A stretch of 41,210 nucleotides of DNA, taken from a virus. The stretch's first letter is position 1; every line of letters starts with the position of its first letter. The stretch is taken from positions 1-41,210 of IMG/VR virus record IMGVR_UViG_3300025769_000270. One strand, given 5' to 3'. The position numbers and the translations under genes are program-made. The notes under the pieces were generated by a model. The model did no database searches. It was not told where the DNA came from and saw only the letters and a list, made by a program, of their open reading frames with translations. This document shows positions 25,834 through 31,832 of the stretch, one piece after another.

Positions 25834-26123
25834 CGGGCGGCACTGCCGCCGGACTCCAGTCCTTCTCGAAGGCCGAACTGATCGCCATGATGGAGGCCAA
25901 GCTGGTCGAGGACGCCGAGCGCGAGCGATTGGCCGGAGTCACCATCGAGCGTGAAGCCGGTGTATCGAAGGCCGGTAAACCGTTCGACGTTCTCCAGATC
26001 AAGGGAGGCGAGTTCGGATGGCGCGGAATGAACCTCAAGCCCGCTATGTGGCGACGCTTGAAGTCCCTCATTCCCGACATCGACGCGGCAATGTCGAAGC
26101 ACTACCCTAGCGAAACCCTGTAG
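25818..26123 (+). CDS. PC4-like single-stranded-DNA-binding protein
   Basis: 101 aa. Residues about 54-96 match the PC4/p15 coactivator core: a beta segment KPFDVLQIKGGEF, then WRGMNLKPAMWRRLKSLIPDI ending DIDAAMSK. The KG-x-x-L-x-P-x-x-W-x-x-L-K pattern and the final DID-A helix are the PC4 signature. The N-terminal 50 residues are charged and helical (KAELIAMMEAKLVEDAERE). PC4 folds bind ssDNA or open promoter complexes as dimers; here it could act in early transcription or replication. It is the first gene of the rightward arm, has its own promoter-like element and is closed by a strong terminator. The duplicated MSNSN start fixes ATG 25818 over the longer frame from 25740. Confidence 0.75.
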   Translation: MSNSNTGGTAAGLQSFSKAELIAMMEAKLVEDAERERLAGVTIEREAGVSKAGKPFDVLQIKGGEFGWRGMNLKPAMWRRLKSLIPDIDAAMSKHYPSETL

Positions 26124-26126
26124 TGC

Positions 26127-26168
26127 AAAGCCCCCAGTAGCCCTCACGGGTTGCTGGGGGCTTTTTTT
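26127..26168 (+). terminator. strong rho-independent terminator after the PC4-like gene
   Basis: AAAGCCCCCAG (26127-26137) pairs with CTGGGGGCTTT (26154-26164); an inner GCCC/GGG pair extends it. A run of seven T follows (26162-26168). It would uncouple the PC4-like gene from the genes downstream. Confidence 0.9.
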
Positions 26169-26229
26169 GTGGTTACTCAGCGTGAAGCGTTTCACGCGAA
26201 GCCGTGAATCAGCTCTCAACGGAGATGAA
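26169..26229 (+). promoter_or_regulatory. leader cassette copy 1 (hairpin plus 16-mer)
   Basis: After the terminator come GTGGTTACTC, a hairpin CGTGAA/TTCACG (26181-26196), then GAAGCCGTGAATCAGC (26198-26213) and CTCAACGGAGATGAA before ATG. The 16-mer is identical in copy 2 at 26508-26523, while the hairpin arms differ in a compensating way. It may be a structured leader, operator or restart promoter. Confidence 0.6.
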
Positions 26230-26436
26230 ATGAGTGAACAAATGCGCCGTGCAATGTGTGCGGACATCAACAACCAACTCGACTACATGGAAGTCACCCT
26301 GGATGGGTGCGATTGGTGTTGTGGAGGTGGAGACGAGCTTCGCGCTAGCCTACTGAGCAAGCTCAGGCAGCTAGGTGGAGAGCGCAAGCGGTGGCACCTA
26401 CTGTTCACTGCTGACCCCAGTGACACCAACTGGTGA
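26230..26436 (+). CDS. small unknown protein
   Basis: 68 aa from ATG 26230 with GGAG 9 nt upstream. Acidic/neutral helical start (MSEQMRRAMCADINNQLDYM), a Cys-Cys pair in CDWCCGGGDEL, and a basic middle (LRQLGGERKRWH). Four cysteines in total (C10, C28, C31, C32 by count) could bind metal, but the spacing does not match a family I know. It is a one-gene unit enclosed by two terminators. Longer frame from 26167 was rejected because it reads through the leader hairpin. Confidence 0.6.
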   Translation: MSEQMRRAMCADINNQLDYMEVTLDGCDWCCGGGDELRASLLSKLRQLGGERKRWHLLFTADPSDTNW

Positions 26437-26441
26437 GCAAT

Positions 26442-26477
26442 AGCCCTGCGGTTCAAACGAGCCGCAGGGCTTTTTTT
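26442..26477 (+). terminator. second strong rho-independent terminator
   Basis: AGCCCTGCGG (26442-26451) pairs perfectly with CCGCAGGGCT (26462-26471) around a 10-nt loop and is followed by seven T. Confidence 0.9.
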
Positions 26478-26539
26478 GTAGCTACTGTGAGAAACAGCTT
26501 CTCACGGGAAGCCGTGAATCAGCATCAACAGGAGACCAC
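26478..26539 (+). promoter_or_regulatory. leader cassette copy 2 (hairpin plus 16-mer)
   Basis: GTAGCTACT, then hairpin GTGAGAA/TTCTCAC (26487-26505), then the same GAAGCCGTGAATCAGC (26508-26523), then ATCAACAGGAGACCAC before ATG. CAACAGGAGAC-YACATG is also the ribosome site of the gene at 27680. Confidence 0.6.
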
Positions 26540-26689
26540 ATGCTAGTGAACATTCTTCTTGGCATCGGTGCAGTGTGCATGGCTGTTGTCGGCGCCTGGG
26601 TCATCGTGCAAGCGATTACACCCATCGACGGCGTCAACGAGCCTGGACTGTACCGCAAGCTCAAAGACAAGGAGGGCAAGCGTAAGTGA
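26540..26689 (+). CDS. 49-aa small membrane protein
   Basis: ATG 26540, with AGGAGA 7 nt upstream. One membrane helix at residues about 3-27 (VNILLGIGAVCMAVVGAWVI), followed by a short soluble tail that is strongly basic at the end (KDKEGKRK). N-terminus outside or buried, C-terminus in the cytoplasm by the positive-inside rule. It overlaps the next gene by 4 nt (GTGA). Function unknown; small single-helix proteins in early phage operons often modify host membrane functions. Confidence 0.65.
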   Translation: MLVNILLGIGAVCMAVVGAWVIVQAITPIDGVNEPGLYRKLKDKEGKRK

Positions 26690-26913
26690 GCGAGCCCATT
26701 ACTGAAGGCGAGGCGCTACGGCGCGCACTCGTACCGTTCCCCGATGCATACATTGGGGAGGACAGCGAGGGGCAACTGGTGATTTACACCGGGCTGTACC
26801 CCACAGGCACAGTGGTCATCACTGAGCGTGTCTATGGTCCTGAGCCCAAGATCATCGAGCTTGCTCCTGACTGGCGCTTTAGCAATGGGGCCAAGGGCGA
26901 CGAGGAGTGCTGA
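26686..26913 (+). CDS. small acidic unknown protein
   Basis: 75 aa from GTG 26686, which overlaps the preceding stop, with GGAGGGCAAG as ribosome site. Beta-rich and acidic (DAYIGEDSEGQLVIYTG; GTVVITERVYGPEPKIIEL). Ends CNGAKGDEEC-like with a terminal Cys. No family recognised. Coupled both to the membrane protein before it and to the 31-aa zinc-ribbon peptide after it. Confidence 0.6.
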   Translation: MSEPITEGEALRRALVPFPDAYIGEDSEGQLVIYTGLYPTGTVVITERVYGPEPKIIELAPDWRFSNGAKGDEEC

Positions 26914-27008
26914 TGAGTATTAGGTGCAAACACTGCGACAGCCGCGTTCCCTACTGGGACAGCGTGCAAGGGTCCTGCTACTCGTGTCACGAGGAGTACG
27001 AAGCATGA
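26913..27008 (+). CDS. 31-aa zinc-ribbon microprotein
   Basis: ATG 26913 overlaps the stop of the preceding gene (TGATG), and its own stop overlaps the next ATG. The peptide has two CxxC pairs, C5-K-H-C8 and C22-Y-S-C25, enough for a complete zinc ribbon in 31 residues. The start and stop overlaps on both sides and the two paired motifs support that it is translated. Function unknown. Confidence 0.6.
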   Translation: MSIRCKHCDSRVPYWDSVQGSCYSCHEEYEA

Positions 27009-27277
27009 GGTACATCAACGTGTACCTAGTGGAGCAAGCCTACGGTGGTCCCGAGGAGGGCGGATGGTGGTACGACTACGGCGTGCCGCATGCGTCCATC
27101 CCAGAGACATGCCCCAATGGCCTAGAGCACACGCTTGAGCAATGGCAAGCGTGGTGCAAGATCGAAAACGGTGCGCGCCCCGACTACTGCTCGGTTCACA
27201 GTCAAGGCGAGTACTGTGTCTCCGTTGAAAATGAGCCCGCAAGGGCTTGGCCGTCTGAGCGTCCCTTTTACGAGTGA
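27005..27277 (+). CDS. small unknown protein
   Basis: 90 aa from ATG 27005, overlapping the microprotein stop (ATGA). The reading frame to 26924 is longer, but that part is a shadow of the upstream two genes. Aromatic and acidic (YLVEQAYGGPEEGGWWYDYG), with four Cys/His-rich places (CPNGLEH, WCKIE, DYCSVHSQGEYC). A metal site is possible but no family is recognised. Last gene before the structured gap at 27278. Confidence 0.6.
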   Translation: MRYINVYLVEQAYGGPEEGGWWYDYGVPHASIPETCPNGLEHTLEQWQAWCKIENGARPDYCSVHSQGEYCVSVENEPARAWPSERPFYE

Positions 27278-27607
27278 CGACCTGTTAGGGCAGGTGCGGC
27301 AAAGATCTTAGGCCCTAAGCGTCCTGTCCGGTGGAGCAGCACCGGGCAGGGGTGATGCGTTAGCTCTTGCGGAGTCCAAGGGAGGAATACCTTGGGCGTT
27401 TGCCGGGCGGTGCGATAGTTCCCTCCGATGCGATCATCGCTGCTTGAAGGCCATGGACTTCATCCCAGCTTTCCCTCCATCGTGCAACAACTCCCTCCAC
27501 CTGTCCCATCATGTGCAAGGGCAAGCGAAGTGCTGTCGTCCGTCCCCACCGGGTTAGCTGCTCGGATTCCTGGGGGCGGACGGCGGTGCGCTTTTTCCGC
27601 CGGTCGA
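27278..27607 (+). other. structured non-coding stretch on the plus strand
   Basis: Three hairpins follow in 71 nt: ACCTG/CAGGT (27280-27295), a perfect CTTAGG-C-CCTAAG palindrome (27307-27319) and an 11-bp stem CCTGTCCGGTG/CACCGGGCAGG with one G-T pair (27323-27350). No T-run follows, so this is not a simple terminator. Further on, CGTCCGTCCCC (about 27538) can pair imperfectly with GGGGGCGGACG (about 27574), followed by CTTTTT. The minus strand holds a possible ORF (27360-27668). Confidence 0.5.
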
Positions 27608-27668
27608 TGTCAGGATCGCCCGCTCCCGGCGGAACGTACACGGTCCAGCGGAGTGCTGGATCGAACAA
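27360..27668 (-). CDS. possible antisense ribbon-helix-helix-like protein
   Basis: 102-codon frame opposite the leader of the replication arm. Residues about 43-82 look like an RHH fold: strand RTTALRLP, helix QVEGVVARW, turn RES, helix WDEVHGLQAAMIASEG. The plus strand here encodes nothing sensible. Against it: the start would be TTG 27668 or GTG 27641, without a clear ribosome site, and the promoter-like element at 27608 lies inside its 5' part. If real, it would be the only leftward gene in the rightward arm and a natural repressor candidate. Confidence 0.35.
   Translation of the reverse strand: MFDPALRWTVYVPPGAGDPDIDRRKKRTAVRPQESEQLTRWGRTTALRLPLHMMGQVEGVVARWRESWDEVHGLQAAMIASEGTIAPPGKRPRYSSLGLRKS
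27608..27638 (+). promoter_or_regulatory. candidate phage promoter element, copy 3 (replication genes)
   Basis: TGTCAGG (27608-27614), 10 nt, CCCGGCGGAA (27625-27634), one base, GTA (27636-27638). Spacing is identical to the two hub copies, and the flanking CGGTCC-x-GCGG also matches copy 2. The ATG of the first gene is 41 nt downstream. It also forms a hairpin with TTCCGCCGG at 27595. Confidence 0.6.
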
Positions 27669-27679
27669 CAGGAGACTAC

Positions 27680-28033
27680 ATGAGACAAATCACTCGGGAC
27701 GCGGCCATCGCGTTCACCTGGGACCGCAACTTCAAGCGGGCAAACACCGAGGTCAGGGTTAGTCCTGGTGGTACGCAACTGCTGTTGCACGGCAACATCA
27801 TTGCGGCTCGGTTCAAGGGTGGCACCCAGCGTGTTATGTACACCATGGCTGGCTGGGGTACGCCTACGACGCGACAGCGTCTAAACGGACTGCTTCAGTA
27901 CCTGGGACACACCAATACTTGTGTGTATCAGGACAGGCATGAGCAGTTCGTCTGGCATGAGGGCAAGGACTATCCCATTGCTCCCGATGCCGACTGGTAC
28001 ATCAACAGCAACAACGAACTGGAGGTCCTGTGA
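27680..28033 (+). CDS. unknown protein, first gene after promoter copy 3
   Basis: 117 aa from ATG 27680 with AGGAGA 7 nt upstream; the longer frame from 27428 crosses the promoter region and is discarded. Alternating strands and charged turns (AFTWDRNFKRANTEVRVSPG; LLLHGNIIAARFKGG), then QRLNGLLQYLGHTNTCVYQD and an acidic end. One GTTTAGAC-type octamer (27879) encodes R-L-N. Related small proteins occur in early phage regions, but I cannot name a family. Stop overlaps the GTG of the next gene. Confidence 0.6.
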   Translation: MRQITRDAAIAFTWDRNFKRANTEVRVSPGGTQLLLHGNIIAARFKGGTQRVMYTMAGWGTPTTRQRLNGLLQYLGHTNTCVYQDRHEQFVWHEGKDYPIAPDADWYINSNNELEVL

Positions 28034-28611
28034 CCAAGACCAGAGAGGAGTGGCTCAACGAGGCCGCTCAACTTATGAAACCTTGGCTCCTCGATACCGA
28101 GGCGGGCAAGGAGTACGAGGACCCGTACATCAGTGTCGGGTTCCCGAAGGGTAGCCGTGGGCGCAACGTGTCCAACGCTATCGGCCAATGCTGGGACAAG
28201 TCTTCGTCGCATGACAAGCAGCGTGCCCACATCTTCATCATCCCCACGATGACCGACGAGATCGACATTCTCGCGGTGCTGCTCCACGAGTTGGTGCATG
28301 CCTGCGTGGGCAACGAGTGTGGTCACCGTGGTCCGTTTAAGTCGTGCGCCACCGAGCTTGGGCTTGAGGGCAAGATGACTGCGACCGTTCCCGGCGACAC
28401 ACTCAAGATCCGGCTGGAGCTACTGCGGCGTGAGCTTGGCGAGTACCCGCACTCGGGGCTCAAGGTGCCCAAGCGTGGCAGCGTTGGCTCGCGGCTGCTC
28501 AAGGTGGCGTGCCCGGGGTGCGGTTGCATCCTGCGTATGACGCAGAAGTGGATCAGTGAGGTAGGACCGCCCACCTGCGGGTGTGGCACAGACATGGAGC
28601 TTTCGCAATGA
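28030..28611 (+). CDS. SprT-like zinc metalloprotease
   Basis: 193 aa from GTG 28030 (GTGA overlap, GGAGG upstream). The catalytic motif HELVH is at residues 86-90 (VLLHELVHACVG), with a further His at 99 in GHRGPF and the helix around it, as in SprT/Spartan-type proteases. The C-terminus has a zinc ribbon: C161-x-x-C164-x-C166 and C183-x-C185. Spartan-type enzymes degrade DNA-protein crosslinks. In a phage it could clear proteins from DNA or remodel a host factor. A second HExxH protein is encoded at 32285. No signal peptide, so a cytoplasmic role is likely. Confidence 0.75.
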   Translation: MTKTREEWLNEAAQLMKPWLLDTEAGKEYEDPYISVGFPKGSRGRNVSNAIGQCWDKSSSHDKQRAHIFIIPTMTDEIDILAVLLHELVHACVGNECGHRGPFKSCATELGLEGKMTATVPGDTLKIRLELLRRELGEYPHSGLKVPKRGSVGSRLLKVACPGCGCILRMTQKWISEVGPPTCGCGTDMELSQ

Positions 28612-28892
28612 GATTGACCGACGACGGCACTGCGTTCACTGTGTGGATCAGTGCAAGCGAGACGTATAGCTGGGCGCATAGGTCCGGCAGTGCGTGGCCG
28701 TGCTCCCAGCTTTCTGGGCACAGGGTGCGTGCCACGTTCGACACCAATGGGCTGCTCGACTACGCAGTCGATGGTCGTGACTGCTATGACCTCGATTGCA
28801 GCGAGTTCAATGCGCTCATTGCTGACCACGTTGGCGAGCGACTCACGCCCGACCACCCTTGTTACTTCGTCACAGTGGGGCAGTTCCGATGA
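28608..28892 (+). CDS. small unknown protein
   Basis: 94 aa from ATG 28608, overlapping the SprT-like gene stop (ATGA). Beta-rich, Trp- and His-containing start (TVWISASETYSWAHRSGSAW), then VRATFDTNGLLDYAVDGRD and ALIADHVGERLTPDHPCYFV. The spacing of polar and hydrophobic residues suggests a compact globular domain. No family recognised. Coupled with genes on both sides. Confidence 0.6.
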   Translation: MRLTDDGTAFTVWISASETYSWAHRSGSAWPCSQLSGHRVRATFDTNGLLDYAVDGRDCYDLDCSEFNALIADHVGERLTPDHPCYFVTVGQFR

Positions 28893-29176
28893 GCAGGTTT
28901 GCCGAGCAGTACTGCGAGTGCAGTGTGTGCAGCGCCGAGGTCCTCGCCGAGGGCAACTGGCATGGCGATGGCTGGAATGAGCCGCGCGAGTTTGAGCCGT
29001 TCGATGACCCTCTCCTTTGCGACAGGTGCAAGGACGGCGATGTTTACACCCTCAAGTTCACGGTGGTTGGTTACGAGGACTTCAGCAAGATGAAGTGGCC
29101 TCGTCACTGGCACGACTGGTTTGAGGGATTCGATTCCGTTTACGTTCAGACCGTGGAGGTCAAAAAGCATGAGTGA
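28889..29176 (+). CDS. small zinc-finger-like protein
   Basis: 95 aa from ATG 28889 (overlaps preceding stop). Two CxxC knuckles, CSVC near residues 11-14 and CDRC near 44-47, would hold one zinc. Between them the sequence is acidic and Trp-rich (GNWHGDGWNEPREFEP). The C-terminal half is aromatic and basic (KMKWPRHWHDWFEGF). Function unknown; nucleic-acid or protein binding is plausible. Confidence 0.6.
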   Translation: MSRFAEQYCECSVCSAEVLAEGNWHGDGWNEPREFEPFDDPLLCDRCKDGDVYTLKFTVVGYEDFSKMKWPRHWHDWFEGFDSVYVQTVEVKKHE

Positions 29177-29459
29177 TAGCAAGCGCAAGGGTTGGTACAT
29201 CACCCCGGATGGGGAGCGTATCGACATGCCGGAACCGGAGAACGAGGACGGCACGTTCAGCCTCAAGCAACTGCAAGAGGCGGTCGGCGGCTACATCGAG
29301 GTGGTGCAATCCTCGCTCGACATGGCCAAGGGTCGTGTGATCCTGGCCGACGAGGAGGGGCTGATTAAACAGCTACCTATCAACATCGCTGGCACTGTTA
29401 TGTGCGGGCGTCCCGTCGTGGGCAACATCGTCGTCATCGACGAGGAGTGCTGGTCGTGA
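29169..29459 (+). CDS. DUF3846-like small protein
   Basis: 96 aa from ATG 29169, which overlaps the preceding stop by 8 nt, with GGAGG upstream. Residues about 30-92 follow the DUF3846 pattern: LKQLQEAVGGYIEVVQ, then ILADEEGLIKQLPINIAGT, then GNIVVIDEE. Domain function is unknown; it is frequent in phages and plasmids. The longer frame from 29121 is a shadow. Coupled to the next gene by GTGA. Confidence 0.65.
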   Translation: MSDSKRKGWYITPDGERIDMPEPENEDGTFSLKQLQEAVGGYIEVVQSSLDMAKGRVILADEEGLIKQLPINIAGTVMCGRPVVGNIVVIDEECWS

Positions 29460-29683
29460 GTGAGTGGGAGACCAAGACAGAGCGCACCGATAGCCACACT
29501 GGCGAAGGTGTGCAGCACCCCGACCTCAACTGGGCGAGGGAGTGCGTGCGTGCGAACAAGGGCGATCGAGTTACCGAGGAGGAGCTTGAGACCCTGTGGT
29601 GGCATGGCCTGATGGGCTGCTACCTGATGCAGTGGCGAGGGATGACCCTCGGCATCGAGAAAGACGGACACATTCACAGCTAG
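29456..29683 (+). CDS. small unknown protein
   Basis: 75 aa from GTG 29456 (GTGA overlap with the preceding gene; GAGGAG upstream). Charged N-terminal half (ETKTERTDSHTGEGVQH), then helical ARECVRANKGDRVTEEELETL and a hydrophobic WWHGLMGCYLMQWRGMTLG. That last segment is not long enough for a clear membrane helix. No family recognised. Confidence 0.55.
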   Translation: MSEWETKTERTDSHTGEGVQHPDLNWARECVRANKGDRVTEEELETLWWHGLMGCYLMQWRGMTLGIEKDGHIHS

Positions 29684-29694
29684 GAGGCTGACCA

Positions 29695-30285
29695 ATGACC
29701 GAGACTCAAACGACGCGTGTAAACGTGACGATGTACCGCGAGGTGCAGATCCAAGTGGACGAGCGTGGGCGGTTCTACGCCATGCCGCCCGGTGCTCGTA
29801 AGGAACGCAGTGCGTCGGGCATGTACGAGATGCACCGCGTGCTCGACAAGTACTTCGATGCAGCAGAGCAGAAGAAGCGCAAGGGTTGCGATGTGCCCTT
29901 TAAGTACTGGGACGAGGACGACGGCCGCGTTTACTTGGCCCGCTATCTCGGGACCAGGGGGCGTGCGACCACTAACCATGAGCAAGGGCATGCGATGCAG
30001 CGCGTGGACGATGGCTCGTACTTCACCATCGACAGGTTTACTCGCAGGATGCGTGTGCTCAAGGGCGGGGATGTCGAGGAGGGTCGCAAGCTGCTTGAGC
30101 TACGGCACGATGCAGTCAAGACCGCAAAGCGTCTGCTCGCCGAGGCTCTCGTGCAGTACACGGAGGAGTTGGAGTGCGCGTACCTTCCCTACGCTGCCGA
30201 TGTAAACGAGTTGAACACCGCGCAGACTCTCATGACCGCACGGATCCAGAACGCCATAAAGCCCAAGGAGGAGGCTACTGAGTGA
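29695..30285 (+). CDS. unknown protein (196 aa)
   Basis: ATG 29695 with AGGAGGCTGACC upstream. N-terminal beta strands (VNVTMYREVQIQVDERGRF) are followed by a basic helical region (ALDKYFDAAEQKKRKGCDV), a middle YLARYLGTRGRATTNHEQGH and a long C-terminal helix (KLLELRHDAVKTAKRLLAEA). Stop overlaps the start of the next gene. No family recognised; it is cytoplasmic by composition. Confidence 0.6.
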   Translation: MTETQTTRVNVTMYREVQIQVDERGRFYAMPPGARKERSASGMYEMHRVLDKYFDAAEQKKRKGCDVPFKYWDEDDGRVYLARYLGTRGRATTNHEQGHAMQRVDDGSYFTIDRFTRRMRVLKGGDVEEGRKLLELRHDAVKTAKRLLAEALVQYTEELECAYLPYAADVNELNTAQTLMTARIQNAIKPKEEATE

Positions 30286-30761
30286 ACATATTCTTTCTCG
30301 ATCGCGACCCAGCAACGTGTGCTGAGTACCACTGCGACAAGCATGTGAGCAAGATGATCGTCGAGTACGCACAGCTAATGTCTACGGCGCACCACGAACA
30401 CGGCTCGACGCTTGCACCGCAGTGCTACCAGCGCACTCATGTAAACCACCCCAGTGCAGTGTGGGCGCGCGACTCAGCAGACCACTACTCGTGGTTGTTC
30501 GAGTTGTTTGTACACCTCAATGGTGTTTACACCCAGCGGTATCGCCGCATCCATCTGACGTTCGACAAGCTCGTCGGCGTCATCAAGAACGCACCTATCC
30601 TCATCCCCGATGCAGGTTGGTGCGACCCGCCGCAGTGTATGCCTGACGAGTTCAAGGGTACCGACACTGTGACTGCTTACCGCAACTACTACTGCGGTGG
30701 CAAATCGTTTGCGCGGTGGCAACACAGCCCCGCTCCCGACTGGTTCAAACTGGAGGTTTAG
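30282..30761 (+). CDS. conserved phage protein of the NIFFLDxDPxxCAxxHCDKHV type
   Basis: 159 aa from GTG 30282. Begins NIFFLDRDPATCAEYHCDKH, then VSKMIVEYAQLMSTAHHEHG. I remember this N-terminus as recurring in many tailed phages of aquatic bacteria. Conserved His, Cys and Asp residues (C13, H17, C18, D19, H21) suggest a metal or catalytic site. The C-terminus contains PPQCMPDEFKGTDTVTAYRNY and a WxxxPxPxW pattern. Some relatives are annotated as pyrimidine-dimer glycosylase-like, but I see no basis to claim that. Function unknown. Confidence 0.6.
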   Translation: MNIFFLDRDPATCAEYHCDKHVSKMIVEYAQLMSTAHHEHGSTLAPQCYQRTHVNHPSAVWARDSADHYSWLFELFVHLNGVYTQRYRRIHLTFDKLVGVIKNAPILIPDAGWCDPPQCMPDEFKGTDTVTAYRNYYCGGKSFARWQHSPAPDWFKLEV

Positions 30762-30763
30762 AC

Positions 30764-31126
30764 ATGGCGCAATACTTCATTGCGATCAACAACACTAAGC
30801 GCGAATGGATGCACCCGCACCGCTTCGGTGACGGGCTGAAGTGGCCTGAGTTGTGTGGCTCGTCGCACGGCATGCTGTCCGGGCTGGCTCACACGCTCAA
30901 GGCACCTAGCGGTAGGTGGGTTGGCGACGACGTTGCTATCGTGGGTGACTACGACAGCAGCGAGGTCTACGACATGGCCATGGACTGCTACAAGGACATC
31001 TCATTCATCGTCATGCGTGAGATGGCCGAGGATCCCTACGCTCGGGCTACCATGTTGAACAAGGTGGCGTGGGTTCGGGATGAACCGACCGACGCGGCAA
31101 TCTACAAGGAGATCTTTGGTGAGTGA
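30764..31126 (+). CDS. unknown protein (120 aa)
   Basis: ATG 30764 with TGGAGG upstream. N-terminus AQYFIAINNTKREWMHPHRF suggests a beta-strand followed by His/Trp-rich loop, then GDGLKWPELCGSSHGMLSGL and a central acidic strand VAIVGDYDSSEVYDMAMD. The C-terminal helix carries EMAEDPYARATMLNKV. Stop overlaps the next gene. The longer frame from 30716 is a shadow. No family recognised. Confidence 0.6.
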   Translation: MAQYFIAINNTKREWMHPHRFGDGLKWPELCGSSHGMLSGLAHTLKAPSGRWVGDDVAIVGDYDSSEVYDMAMDCYKDISFIVMREMAEDPYARATMLNKVAWVRDEPTDAAIYKEIFGE

Positions 31127-31463
31127 GAAGCTCAATCTGAACGAGATACTGGGCGACGAGTTCGATGTCAGTGCATGGGCTGCTGACTCATCGACCGTTT
31201 GGTTCTCGATGTCGGGAGTGTGGGGGGCAGAGCCCGCTGCGATGCTCGACAACCAGCGTCTAAACCCTATGAATGGGGTGGCGCGTAGGTACTTTCACCC
31301 GGATGCAGTCATCAAGCTGGGTCCGGCGTTGCTGAATCCTGAAGAGGAGGTGTTCCGCCTCTTCCTCACAGAACACGGGGAGTGGCAAGGCCCGTTTACT
31401 TCTTTTGCCAAGGCTGCGGCAGCCTATGCCGCGTTCCAACAGGAGACTTCAGATGAAGATTGA
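31119..31463 (+). CDS. unknown protein (114 aa)
   Basis: Starts at GTG 31119 (MSEKLNLNEILGDEF) with overlap to the previous stop. Acidic, with a Trp-rich middle (WAADSSTVWFSMSGVWGAEP), then RRYFHPDAVIKLGPALL and FRLFLTEHGEWQGPFTSFAK. Contains one GTTTAGAC-type octamer at 31258 encoding R-L-N. Overlaps the next gene by 11 nt. No family recognised. Confidence 0.55.
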   Translation: MSEKLNLNEILGDEFDVSAWAADSSTVWFSMSGVWGAEPAAMLDNQRLNPMNGVARRYFHPDAVIKLGPALLNPEEEVFRLFLTEHGEWQGPFTSFAKAAAAYAAFQQETSDED

Positions 31464-31713
31464 GACGAACCCCGGTTACGGGAACTACAACTGCGAGTTC
31501 ATCGCGCACATCCAGCAGGGCACCTCTTCCCCTGTCACCGTCACCGCTACTCGTAGCCGTAGCAGGGACGACGACGTTGAGATCGTGCTCAAGGTGGGGC
31601 AGGTGGAGATCGCCAAGTTCAGGGCGAGTCGCTCGGAGGACATGCCTGCTCTGGCGGAGCTGTTTAACCGTGCGAACTACTACCAGTTCGTGCCGGAGAA
31701 GACGGACGACTGA
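31453..31713 (+). CDS. small unknown protein
   Basis: 86 aa from ATG 31453 with AGGAGAC upstream. Beta-rich, with Arg/Ser/Asp in the centre (TRSRSRDDDVEIVLKVGQVE) and helix EDMPALAELFNRANYYQF. Could be a small beta-sheet nucleic-acid binder. No family signature. Its stop overlaps the ATG of the 39-aa membrane peptide (TGATG). Confidence 0.55.
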   Translation: MKIETNPGYGNYNCEFIAHIQQGTSSPVTVTATRSRSRDDDVEIVLKVGQVEIAKFRASRSEDMPALAELFNRANYYQFVPEKTDD

Positions 31714-31832
31714 TGTACCACCATCCCTACGACAGGCAGGGTGACGACAACCGAGGACACGAGATGCTGGCTTACGTCATCATCTTCGTTGTCTTCGTTG
31801 TCGGGTTCATCGCTGGCGCTCTGCTGGTGTGA
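31713..31832 (+). CDS. 39-aa small membrane protein
   Basis: ATG 31713 (overlaps the preceding stop). The first 18 residues are polar with His and Arg (MYHHPYDRQGDDNRGHEM), then one membrane helix of about 20 residues (AYVIIFVVFVVGFIAGALLV) running to the C-terminus. No ORF longer than this is possible in the frame. Last gene before the 286-bp gap. Confidence 0.6.
   Translation: MYHHPYDRQGDDNRGHEMLAYVIIFVVFVVGFIAGALLV

Noticed and set aside
28030-28611. Metalloprotease as the missing endolysin
   Set aside because: It is a SprT-type cytoplasmic protein with C-terminal zinc ribbon and lies among early genes, not in the lysis cluster.
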